Shown here: piece after piece, positions 7,610-13,881 of the stretch
How the letters are laid out: each line of letters begins with the position of its first letter
How positions within the stretch are numbered: the first letter of the stretch is position 1
Assembly: GCA_043719555.1 (NCBI GenBank)
Contig: JAYSTR010000005.1
Coordinates: forward strand, 1-15,946
Reading direction: 5' to 3'
From: UBA4416 sp043719555
GTDB taxonomy: Bacteria; Bacteroidota; Bacteroidia; B-17B0; Aurantibacillaceae
DNA length: 15,946 nt
The notes under the pieces: generated by a model
Database searches by the model: none
The model's input: the letters and a program-made list of their open reading frames with translations, nothing else
What the model was told of the DNA's origin: nothing
Position numbers and translations under genes: made by a program

Positions 7610-8257
7610 TTATAAAGTAATAAAGTCCTCTAAGGAATTTAACGTATAATCAGCTATAATAAATTTAGGATTGTTTTTGTTTTCATCGTCTGGAACGGCT
7701 AATACTTTCATTTGAGATGCTTTAGCAGCTATGATGCCATTTAAGGAATCCTCTATCACTAAACATTCGGTTGCTTGTACTTGTAGTTCGTTAGCGCAAT
7801 TTAAAAACACTTCGGGATGAGGTTTGCCATATTGCAAAAACTGAGCAGAGCACACAGCATTAAAATACGACGCTATTTGTAATGTTTTTATAACCGTATT
7901 CATTAACTGCACATTTGATGAGGTGCCAATAGCTACTTTATAATTATGGGCTTTTAAATATTCAAGGGTAGTTTTTACGCCAGGCATTAATTTCCCTTCT
8001 GTTTCTATAAGTTCACATAATCTATTAATCACTAAATCGTCAAACTCTTTTACGCTAATAGTTTTAACATCATGTTTAGCAAACCAATATTCTGCCACCT
8101 CAATAAAGCGCATACCTGTTGTTATTCGGCACTCTTCATCGGTAAAAGGTATGCCAATTTCATTAAAACTTTGTATCATTGCTTTGCGCCAAAGTGGCTC
8201 AGAGTCAATAATAACTCCATCCATATCAAATATAACCGCTTTTATTCCTTTTAGCAT
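7610..8257 (-). CDS. hxpB: HAD sugar-phosphatase, HxpB/YniC-like
   Basis: This is a HAD-superfamily hydrolase of the beta-phosphoglucomutase/hexitol-phosphatase group, expected to dephosphorylate small sugar phosphates such as 2-deoxyglucose-6-phosphate or hexitol phosphates. All four HAD motifs are visible: nucleophile and acid DMD (D11, D13), GTSS (S113), the Lys of YGKPHPEVF (K145), and IEDSLNGI (E169, D170). A helical cap occupies about residues 18-90. The start (FDMDGVIIDSEPLW), the LMPGV segment and the PDDENKNNPKFIIADYTLNSL tail closely resemble what I recall of E. coli YniC/HxpB, and the 215-residue length fits. It is monocistronic, divergent from the glycosyltransferase gene by 71 bp. 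Family assignment is sure; the exact substrate is inferred. Confidence 0.82.
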   Translation of the reverse strand: MLKGIKAVIFDMDGVIIDSEPLWRKAMIQSFNEIGIPFTDEECRITTGMRFIEVAEYWFAKHDVKTISVKEFDDLVINRLCELIETEGKLMPGVKTTLEYLKAHNYKVAIGTSSNVQLMNTVIKTLQIASYFNAVCSAQFLQYGKPHPEVFLNCANELQVQATECLVIEDSLNGIIAAKASQMKVLAVPDDENKNNPKFIIADYTLNSLEDFITL

Positions 8258-8316
8258 TGTTAATTTCTTTGTTTAATAAAAGCGAAGATAACCATATTAT
8301 GCGTTTGCGTACGTGT

Positions 8317-8324
8317 TAAATTTG
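8317..8324 (+). promoter_or_regulatory. Candidate Bacteroidota -7 box (TAAATTTG)
   Basis: TAAATTTG matches the Bacteroidota housekeeping -7 consensus TAnnTTTG and ends four bases before the ATG at 8329. Transcription would then begin at or very near the A of the start codon, giving a leaderless mRNA. No TTG is seen at the expected -33 distance (near 8296), so the match could be chance in AT-rich DNA. Confidence 0.35.
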
Positions 8325-8328
8325 AGCT

Positions 8329-9477
8329 ATGTATTTTCCTGTTTTTAGTAATTTTAGTGCCGATGTGCTTTTAACCCTTGTTTTTGCAATAGCATTAATA
8401 GGCATAGTTTTTCATTATATTATTTGTGTATTACCAGTTGGGATATTTAAATCCAATCATATAGAGCAATCTAACAGTCATCAACCAGAGCCTGTAAGTG
8501 TTATTATTTGTGCACGTAATGAAGATGATAATTTGACAGAGTTTTTGCCGAAAATTTTAACTCAAAACTATCCTAATTTCGAAGTAATTGTAGTTAACGA
8601 TTGTTCCTATGATAATACCGAAAATGTAATTGACGAGTTCGCGAAGATTTTCCCTAACCTAAAAAAAATAAACATTAAAGAAGATGGTTATTATAAGCAC
8701 GGTAAAAAGTTTGCTATGCTTGTTGGTATTAAGGGAGCTACTTATAATAATTTAGTGTTTATAGATGGGGATTGCTTTCCTGCAAACGATATGTGGTTGC
8801 AAGAAATGAGTTCGGGTTTTGTAAACAAACGCGAAATTGTTTTAGGTTATGGTGCGTATCAAAAAGAAGATACATTTATTAATAAATTAATTCGTTTCGA
8901 TACTTTTTTAATAGCTACTAATTATTTATCAGCTGCTTTAAAAGGACAAGCGTATATGGGTGTTGGGCGTAATTTAGCTTACACTAAAGAGTTGTTTTAT
9001 AAACAAAAAGGGTTTGCAAATCATTATCATATTGATTCGGGTGATGACGATTTATTTGTAAACCAAGCAGCTAATGAGGTTAATACAAATGTAGCTATTT
9101 CGCACAATAGCATCACGTATTCAGTTCCTAAAAAAACGTTTACCGACTGGAAACGCCAGAAAAACAGACATTTAACAACAGCGCCCTTTTATAATGCCGC
9201 AACTAAAACTAAACTTGGTTTTGGTTATTTTGCTCAGTACTTTTTTTATTTATCGTTGTTTAGTTTGTTATTTTTCAAAACAACATTGTTAGTAGCTTTA
9301 ATTGGATTGGTAGTTAAAGTAGGAATACAAATGCTTATCTTTAAGAAAGCATCGCAAAAATTAAATGAAATGGATTTGTGGTCAATGGCATTTGCTTACG
9401 AATTTATTTTATTATTAATATATCCGGTGTTCACATTAAATAAAATGTTTAGTAAAACTAATAAATGGAAGAACTAG
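8329..9477 (+). CDS. Membrane-anchored GT2 glycosyltransferase
   Basis: The 382-residue protein has an N-terminal membrane helix (about residues 12-38) and a GT-A family 2 catalytic domain (about 53-290). It ends in a membrane region with two to three helices (about 300-375). Visible motifs are VSVIICARNEDDNL (nucleotide-sugar binding start), VIVVNDCSYDNT, the DGD metal site in FIDGDCFP (D146, D148), SGDDDLF (D239-D241, candidate catalytic acidic region) and QKNRHL (277-282, a QxxRW-like acceptor motif with H in place of W). Such processive-type GT2 enzymes act at the inner membrane in polysaccharide or glycolipid synthesis; the donor and acceptor are not known. It is the first gene of a tight group: the sigma-factor ATG lies inside its last 13 bases. 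ATG 8329 gives an intact first helix. Confidence 0.87.
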   Translation: MYFPVFSNFSADVLLTLVFAIALIGIVFHYIICVLPVGIFKSNHIEQSNSHQPEPVSVIICARNEDDNLTEFLPKILTQNYPNFEVIVVNDCSYDNTENVIDEFAKIFPNLKKINIKEDGYYKHGKKFAMLVGIKGATYNNLVFIDGDCFPANDMWLQEMSSGFVNKREIVLGYGAYQKEDTFINKLIRFDTFLIATNYLSAALKGQAYMGVGRNLAYTKELFYKQKGFANHYHIDSGDDDLFVNQAANEVNTNVAISHNSITYSVPKKTFTDWKRQKNRHLTTAPFYNAATKTKLGFGYFAQYFFYLSLFSLLFFKTTLLVALIGLVVKVGIQMLIFKKASQKLNEMDLWSMAFAYEFILLLIYPVFTLNKMFSKTNKWKN

Positions 9478-10088
9478 ACCCGTCAGAAAAATTAACCACC
9501 AAGGCAGTTTATGATTATAAACTGATACAGTTGGCGTTGCATAAAGCAGATCAAAAGGCATATGCCGAATTGTTACAGCGTTATCGCGAGTCGGTTTACT
9601 TTATGATGCTTAAAATGTGTAATAATAAAGATGATGCCGAAGATTTAACAATTGAAGCATTTGGACGTGCCTTTAAGCGATTGGTTCAATATACGCCAAC
9701 GTATGCATTTAGTACATGGTTATTTAAAATTGCGAGTAATAATGCCATTGATTTTTTGCGTAACAAAAAGAAAAATAGTGCTTTGTCGCTTGATACTCGT
9801 TTTGAAGACGAGGAGGGACAACAATTATCTCAAAACATAAAATCTTCGGGACTTGACCCTGAAGAACATATTATAAAAAAGCAAAAAGTTGAAGCTCTAC
9901 GAGATGTAGTTGAAAAACTAAAGCCGCGTTATAAGGAATTAGTAAAAATGCGTTATTACGAAGAGTTAAGCTACGAAGAAATTGCAGTGAAACTTGATTT
10001 ACCAGTAGGTACAGTAAAGGCGCAATTATTTAGAGCTCGAGAGTTTTTATATAATATTTTAAAAAACTCTGATAATAAAATAGATTAA
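9465..10088 (+). CDS. ECF-like sigma-70 family RNA polymerase sigma factor
   Basis: This 207-residue sigma factor has region 2 (about residues 29-100: AYAELLQRYRESVYFMMLKM, DDAEDLTIEAFGRAFKRL, FSTWLFKIASNNAIDFLR) and region 4 (about 145-199: LKPRYKELVKMRYYEELSYE, VGTVKAQLFRAREFLYNIL). They are joined by a linker of about 45 residues, with no region 3. This is ECF (group 4) architecture. It directs RNA polymerase to an unknown regulon. It overlaps the GT2 gene by 13 bp, so translation is probably coupled, and rsmG follows 26 bp later. No anti-sigma factor or FecR-like gene is adjacent, which is unlike many Bacteroidota ECF loci and suggests control by expression level or by a distant partner. 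Confidence 0.9.
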   Translation: MEELDPSEKLTTKAVYDYKLIQLALHKADQKAYAELLQRYRESVYFMMLKMCNNKDDAEDLTIEAFGRAFKRLVQYTPTYAFSTWLFKIASNNAIDFLRNKKKNSALSLDTRFEDEEGQQLSQNIKSSGLDPEEHIIKKQKVEALRDVVEKLKPRYKELVKMRYYEELSYEEIAVKLDLPVGTVKAQLFRAREFLYNILKNSDNKID

Positions 10089-10114
10089 TCATCATTAATT
10101 AAACGTTCTATACA

Positions 10115-10741
10115 TTGAAGCCTGATATCATCCTAAAATATTTTGCGAACATTTCGTCACATCAGCAAGAGCAATTTACTCAGTTGTACGATTTATATAG
10201 TTTTTGGAATGCACAAATAAATGTTATTTCGCGTAAGGAAATTGATTTATTATTTGAACGCCACGTATTACACTCCTTGGGCATAGCTAAGGTGATGCAG
10301 TTTAAACCAGGAACAAAAATTTTAGATGTTGGTTGTGGTGGCGGATTTCCTGGTATACCATTAGCGATTATGTTTCCTGAATCAACTTTCCATTTAGTAG
10401 ATTCTATTGGAAAAAAAATAAAAGTTGTTACTGAAGTAGCGCAAGGAGTTGGTTTAACAAACTTAACCGCACAACACGAACGTGCCGAAAAAATTGACGA
10501 TAAATACCATTTCATCGTAAGCCGCGCTGTTACCGAGTTTCCTGAATTTTATCGTTGGATCAGTAAAAAGATTTTAAACGATAACTTTAATGATTTACCA
10601 AATGGTATTTTATATTTAAAGGGTGGCGATTTACGTACGGAGTTTGGCAATTTTTACCATAAGGCAAAATTTTACGACCTCAAAGATTATTTTACGGAAG
10701 AGTTTTTTGAAACTAAAAAAGTAGTTTATTATAAGTTGTAG
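10115..10741 (+). CDS. rsmG: RsmG, 16S rRNA (guanine-N7) methyltransferase
   Basis: RsmG (GidB) methylates N7 of G527 (E. coli numbering) in 16S rRNA using S-adenosylmethionine; in other bacteria its loss gives low-level streptomycin resistance. The 208-residue protein has the family start (ILKYFANISSHQQEQFTQLY, WNAQINVISRKEID, HVLHSLGIAK) and the SAM-binding loop ILDVGCGGGFPGIPLA (about 69-84). It also has VDSIGKKIKVV and the SRAVTEF segment. The start is TTG at 10115: an in-frame TAA lies at 10100-10102 and the next in-frame ATG would remove about 60 conserved residues. The TTG may lower translation. It sits 26 bp after the sigma-factor gene and likely shares its transcript. Confidence 0.94.
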   Translation: MKPDIILKYFANISSHQQEQFTQLYDLYSFWNAQINVISRKEIDLLFERHVLHSLGIAKVMQFKPGTKILDVGCGGGFPGIPLAIMFPESTFHLVDSIGKKIKVVTEVAQGVGLTNLTAQHERAEKIDDKYHFIVSRAVTEFPEFYRWISKKILNDNFNDLPNGILYLKGGDLRTEFGNFYHKAKFYDLKDYFTEEFFETKKVVYYKL

Positions 10742-10746
10742 TTTTT

Positions 10747-10804
10747 ATTCTTTTATAAAAAGGGAGCATAAATTATGCGTAAAAGTTTTATAAGTAATAA
10801 GAAT
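10747..10804 (+). terminator. Nested inverted repeats after rsmG
   Basis: Three nested arms are centred on the same point: ATTCTT/AAGAAT (10747-10752 with 10799-10804), ATAAAA/TTTTAT (10755-10760 with 10786-10791) and GCATA/TATGC (10766-10770 with 10774-10778). The structure begins six bases after the rsmG stop and could form an extended, interrupted stem at the mRNA 3' end. It has no GC-rich stem or clean T-run, and short AT arms can arise by chance, so the role is tentative. The rest of the 180-bp gap to 10921 holds nothing I can name. Confidence 0.3.
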
Positions 10805-10921
10805 TATGTTATTATGAATTTGCTAAGCGATAAATAAAATTGTTTATGTGCTTTCTGATGATGCTATAAGGGCTACGATGTATAATTTTATCGAATTTAA
10901 CTACTGATAGTTCGCCCAATA

Positions 10922-11329
10922 TTAATTATTAACGTATTCTTTTAAGGTATTCAAAGCTGCTGAAAGAATAAATAATAGTCCTATGCATATATAAATAAAA
11001 TAATTTAATGCATATTTGAAGCATTTAGCATTTTTTGATTGATTAATTATTTTTTTTGATTGAAAGTATCCAAAAATACTCAATATCACATTTGCCAATC
11101 CAGCATAGATAAAATAATGAATATTTATTGTTTCTGTACCATTTAAAAGGTAAGCGGAAATTAGAAATAATGGAATGAAGGAAAGTAATATAAATTTTAT
11201 AAGTTTTGGTTTGATACTTTTCTCAAATTCAACAAGATTTTCATTTGATAATTTATTTTTATTTTGAATAACATAAAACATTCCACATATACTTATTGTT
11301 ATTCCTATTATATATAGTAGAATTGTCAT
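10922..11329 (-). CDS. Small four-helix membrane protein, unknown function
   Basis: I do not recognise this 135-residue protein. It starts at ATG 11329 directly with a hydrophobic segment (MTILLYIIGITISICGMFYV). It has a charged Lys/Glu-rich loop (about 23-43), then three more hydrophobic helices (about 44-62, 71-88 and 108-125). The topology is a four-helix inner-membrane protein with short loops. No motif, signal-peptidase site or conserved domain is visible. It is more AT-rich than its neighbours, with many AAA, ATT and TTA codons. It is separated by about 95 bp from the upstream DUF4190 gene on the same strand and is convergent with rsmG. The continuous frame and clear helix pattern support a real gene; a lineage-specific or acquired gene is plausible. 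Confidence 0.6.
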   Translation of the reverse strand: MTILLYIIGITISICGMFYVIQNKNKLSNENLVEFEKSIKPKLIKFILLSFIPLFLISAYLLNGTETINIHYFIYAGLANVILSIFGYFQSKKIINQSKNAKCFKYALNYFIYICIGLLFILSAALNTLKEYVNN

Positions 11330-11424
11330 TTTGTTATAGTCTTTAATTTTGTTTTTATGAACTGAAATAATCTGTTAATCAATAATTTTTTACGTGGATT
11401 CGAGGAGAAATTACCCCTTACACA

Positions 11425-12201
11425 CTAAATAGCCGCTAATGCAACTATTATTAACAAAAGAAATAATCCTATAACTAAAGCTCCTAAAACGGTTCCCGCC
11501 ACTGCCATTCCATAACCAAGTGTACCATTTTCTTTTGTTTTTTTCATTCCTATAATTCCTAAAATTAAAGCAGGTAAGGCTGGTATTAAAAAGATACTTA
11601 AAATACCACAGATTAAACTCGCAATACTATAACCATCATAATCGCTACTTGATTGACGACGATTAGGGTTTGTATTTGGATTACTATTTGGTTGAGGTTT
11701 TGATGTATTTGGAGGTGTTACAAAAGCAAACTCTTCGGTAAAACCATTTTTATAGGTAATAGATTTAATGCTGTTTTTATCAATAATAATTAACGGACCA
11801 TCCTGATTATTACAGTTTTTGTATTTTACTTCCGTTGTATTTATTTCTAAAATTTTAGCGTTAATGGTATTTCCATTTCGTAAAAAAACCATGTCGCAAG
11901 TATCATCGTTATTAACTTTACGCGATAAATTAAATACGTTATGCTTCTTTGCAAGTGTTTTTGTTTCAGCTTTATTTTCGGTAGATGCCGTTAATGCAGT
12001 CTGATTATTTTGAATAGCCATTTCTGATTCTTCAAATTTTGCAACTTCAGAATTATTGTTTTCTAAAACAGTTTTTTTAGGTTGATTGATTTTACTTTTA
12101 CCAAAGGTAACTTCGTAACCCTTGCGGTAATGCCGTTTTTGAACCGTACACGATGTTATAATTGATAGGGCTAATATGGATAAGAGTATACGTTGTTTCA
12201 T
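11425..12201 (-). CDS. Lipoprotein with C-terminal DUF4190 region
   Basis: The 258-residue protein has three parts. First is a lipoprotein signal (MKQRILLSILALSIITSC, lipid-attachment Cys at 18) followed by TVQKRHYRKGYEV, a start I recognise from many Bacteroidota lipoproteins. Next is a polar linker and a small domain at about residues 100-160 (DMVFLRNGNTINAKILEINT, then KSITYKNGF), resembling repeats found in Bacteroidota envelope proteins. Third, after an Asn/Pro-rich linker, comes a DUF4190-like pair of hydrophobic helices (about 192-258: YSIASLICGILSIFLIPALP, LGIIGMKKTKENG, GMAVAGTVLGALVIGLFLLL). No enzymatic function is known. A lipid anchor plus two C-terminal helices suggests an inner-membrane location. 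It starts 17 bp after the ABC ATPase stop, so the two are probably co-transcribed. Confidence 0.8.
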   Translation of the reverse strand: MKQRILLSILALSIITSCTVQKRHYRKGYEVTFGKSKINQPKKTVLENNNSEVAKFEESEMAIQNNQTALTASTENKAETKTLAKKHNVFNLSRKVNNDDTCDMVFLRNGNTINAKILEINTTEVKYKNCNNQDGPLIIIDKNSIKSITYKNGFTEEFAFVTPPNTSKPQPNSNPNTNPNRRQSSSDYDGYSIASLICGILSIFLIPALPALILGIIGMKKTKENGTLGYGMAVAGTVLGALVIGLFLLLIIVALAAI

Positions 12202-12218
12202 AATTTTAATTTAGTGCA

Positions 12219-12944
12219 TTACGCTAATTGATGTTTTCTACTTTCGAAGGTTGTAATATGTTTATTAAGTTGATCGCTTTCAACAACACCATCTTTTAAA
12301 CGCACAATACGATGTGCATGAAGAGCTATGTCTTCTTCGTGCGTTACTAAAATAATAGTGTTGCCATTTTTATGAATCTCTTCAAATAAACCCATAATTT
12401 CTATAGAAGTTTTGCTATCTAAGTTTCCTGTTGGCTCATCGGCTAAAATAATGGCAGGATTATTTACCAAAGCTCTTGCAATAGCTACACGTTGGCGTTG
12501 CCCACCGGATAATTCGTTTGGCTTATGACTCATACGATTTGCTAAACCAACTTGGTCTAACACTTTTTTTGCCATTTCCTCGCGTTTTGATTTTTCGATA
12601 CCTGAATAAATTAAAGGCAACATTACATTTTCTAAAGTTGTAGAACGAGGTAATAAATTAAATGTTTGAAAAACAAAACCTATTTGTTTGTTGCGTACCT
12701 CTGCTAATTCATTGTCGCTCATACGAGCAACTGATAAATTATTTAACACGTATTCACCAGTTGTTGGTGTATCAAGGCAACCAAGCATATTCATTAGTGT
12801 TGATTTTCCGCTACCACTAGGGCCCATTAAGGCCACGTATTCATTTTTGAAAATGGATAAGGTTACACCACTTAGTGCGTGAATTTCTTCTGTACCAATT
12901 TTATATTCTTTTTTTATGGAATTTAATTCGATGATGGCTTGCAT
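12219..12944 (-). CDS. MacB/LolD-type ABC transporter ATP-binding protein
   Basis: This 241-residue nucleotide-binding subunit has Walker A GPSGSGKST (41-49), Q-loop VFQTFNLLP (Q93), signature LSGGQRQRVAIARAL (145-159), Walker B IILADEPTGNLD (E170) and the switch His (H202 in LVTHEED). The sequence pattern (MNMLGCLDTPTTGEY, RNKQIGFVFQTFNLLPRS) is that of the MacB/LolD/FtsE-like group. In that group the ATPase partners a separate FtsX/MacB-fold permease for peptide or antibiotic efflux or lipoprotein release. No such permease is next to it: downstream is the DUF4190 lipoprotein gene, and upstream, after a repeat-bearing gap, is batE. The permease must be encoded elsewhere, or the neighbour has an unrecognised role. 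ATG 12944 is the natural start. Confidence 0.92.
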   Translation of the reverse strand: MQAIIELNSIKKEYKIGTEEIHALSGVTLSIFKNEYVALMGPSGSGKSTLMNMLGCLDTPTTGEYVLNNLSVARMSDNELAEVRNKQIGFVFQTFNLLPRSTTLENVMLPLIYSGIEKSKREEMAKKVLDQVGLANRMSHKPNELSGGQRQRVAIARALVNNPAIILADEPTGNLDSKTSIEIMGLFEEIHKNGNTIILVTHEEDIALHAHRIVRLKDGVVESDQLNKHITTFESRKHQLA

Positions 12945-12989
12945 CTTGTGAATTTATGAATTATAAATTATAAATTTTAAATTATTTGA

Positions 12990-13094
12990 CGGATAGTTTG
13001 CGTTAGGGATTGTAATGGAATGCTCGGAATGGAGCGAAGCGAAATGAGGACTTGAAGTGAAAAGCCCGACCGAATGTAATGAGGGAACGCCCAA
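12990..13094. repeat. GC-richer intergenic element, probable dispersed repeat
   Basis: The gap between the ABC ATPase gene and batE holds a block of unlike composition. GCGTT (13001-13005) pairs with AACGC (13086-13090). Inside are GCTC/GAGC (13022-13025 with 13032-13035) and a GGaCTT/AAGcCC stem around GGACTTGAAGTGAAAAGCCC (about 13049-13068). The wording (GCGTTAGGGATTG, AAAAGCCCGACC, GAACGCCC) resembles an intergenic repeat I have seen in several Bacteroidota genomes, but I cannot verify copies here. It could be an immobile palindromic repeat or a structured RNA remnant. Confidence 0.55.
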
Positions 13095-13104
13095 AATAAA
13101 AAAA

Positions 13105-13866
13105 TTAAAATAATCCAACGTGATCGGTTTTTATCCAGCCTTCGTTTCCGTTTTCGAGTTTAATGTTAGTCCAGTCGGGTTTGCTTTCTATCACTTTAAC
13201 TTTAGTGCCTTCGTGTAACGAAAATTTAGAAGCAGCAACCGCAATTGGTTCAGTGTATATTTTACTTTCGCGAAAAGTAACGATAGCAAATTTTGTTTGG
13301 TGTTTGTTATTTAAAGCGATATATCCAAAGGCAAATGAAGTTATAAATAAGAGTAAGCTAAGCGCACCACCAAAAAAACCAACACGTTTTAAAATAGATT
13401 GTTTGCTTACAAAAAACATAAATAATAATACTGAAGTTAAAGTTAAACTAATGATGCTAAGCCAAGCCCAAGCAGTAGTTGTTAATGTATTGGTTAATCC
13501 AGATTTTACAGCAGAGAGAAAAAAGTTTTCGGAACTCTCGATATCGTCTATTTTTTTTGAGTTAGCGATGCGTAAATTATTTTTAATATCATCGTTATTA
13601 GGCTCTAATTTATTGGCTAATTCGTAGTTATAAATAGCTTTACCTAACTGATTGTTTTTATAATACGCATTGCCTAAATTGTAATACAATTGATAGGACT
13701 TTAAATGACTTTTTAAAATTGTTTCATAAGCATCAATTGCTTCCTGATATTTTTTTTCTGAATAAGCCTTTTCAGCTATTGACTCGTATGCAACATTTGC
13801 CCATGTTGTTTTTGTAAACAAAAGTGATAAGATTAAAAATGTTATATATGTAGTTTTAATTTTCAT
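13105..13866 (-). CDS. batE: BatE-like TPR/SH3 membrane protein
   Basis: This 253-residue protein has a signal peptide or N-terminal anchor (MKIKTTYITFLILSLLFTKT), then tetratricopeptide repeats (about residues 25-105, with YYNLGNAYYKNNQLGKAIYN and YELANKLEPNNDDI). Two membrane helices follow (about 130-153 and 163-183). The C-terminus is an SH3b-like domain (about 190-253, with IYTEPIAVAASKF, LHEGTKVKVIE and GNEGWIKTDHVGLF). This order is that of BatE of the Bat (Bacteroides aerotolerance) operon, whose proteins are thought to form an envelope complex; the molecular role is unsettled. The TPRs lie outside the cytoplasm and likely contact BatC/BatD. It begins 15 bp after the batD stop, so it is co-transcribed. 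It is the last Bat gene here. Confidence 0.85.
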   Translation of the reverse strand: MKIKTTYITFLILSLLFTKTTWANVAYESIAEKAYSEKKYQEAIDAYETILKSHLKSYQLYYNLGNAYYKNNQLGKAIYNYELANKLEPNNDDIKNNLRIANSKKIDDIESSENFFLSAVKSGLTNTLTTTAWAWLSIISLTLTSVLLFMFFVSKQSILKRVGFFGGALSLLLFITSFAFGYIALNNKHQTKFAIVTFRESKIYTEPIAVAASKFSLHEGTKVKVIESKPDWTNIKLENGNEGWIKTDHVGLF

Positions 13867-13881
13867 TATCTAATTATATTT

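Noticed and set aside
8283..8290. Possible -7 box for the HAD gene on the - strand (TATCTTCG)
   Set aside because: It has one mismatch to TAnnTTTG and no -33 TTG at the right distance.
13163..13627. 154-codon open frame antisense to batE (+ strand)
   Set aside because: It is long, but batE has clear TPR and SH3 features in the other frame. The antisense translation looks like a shadow of it.
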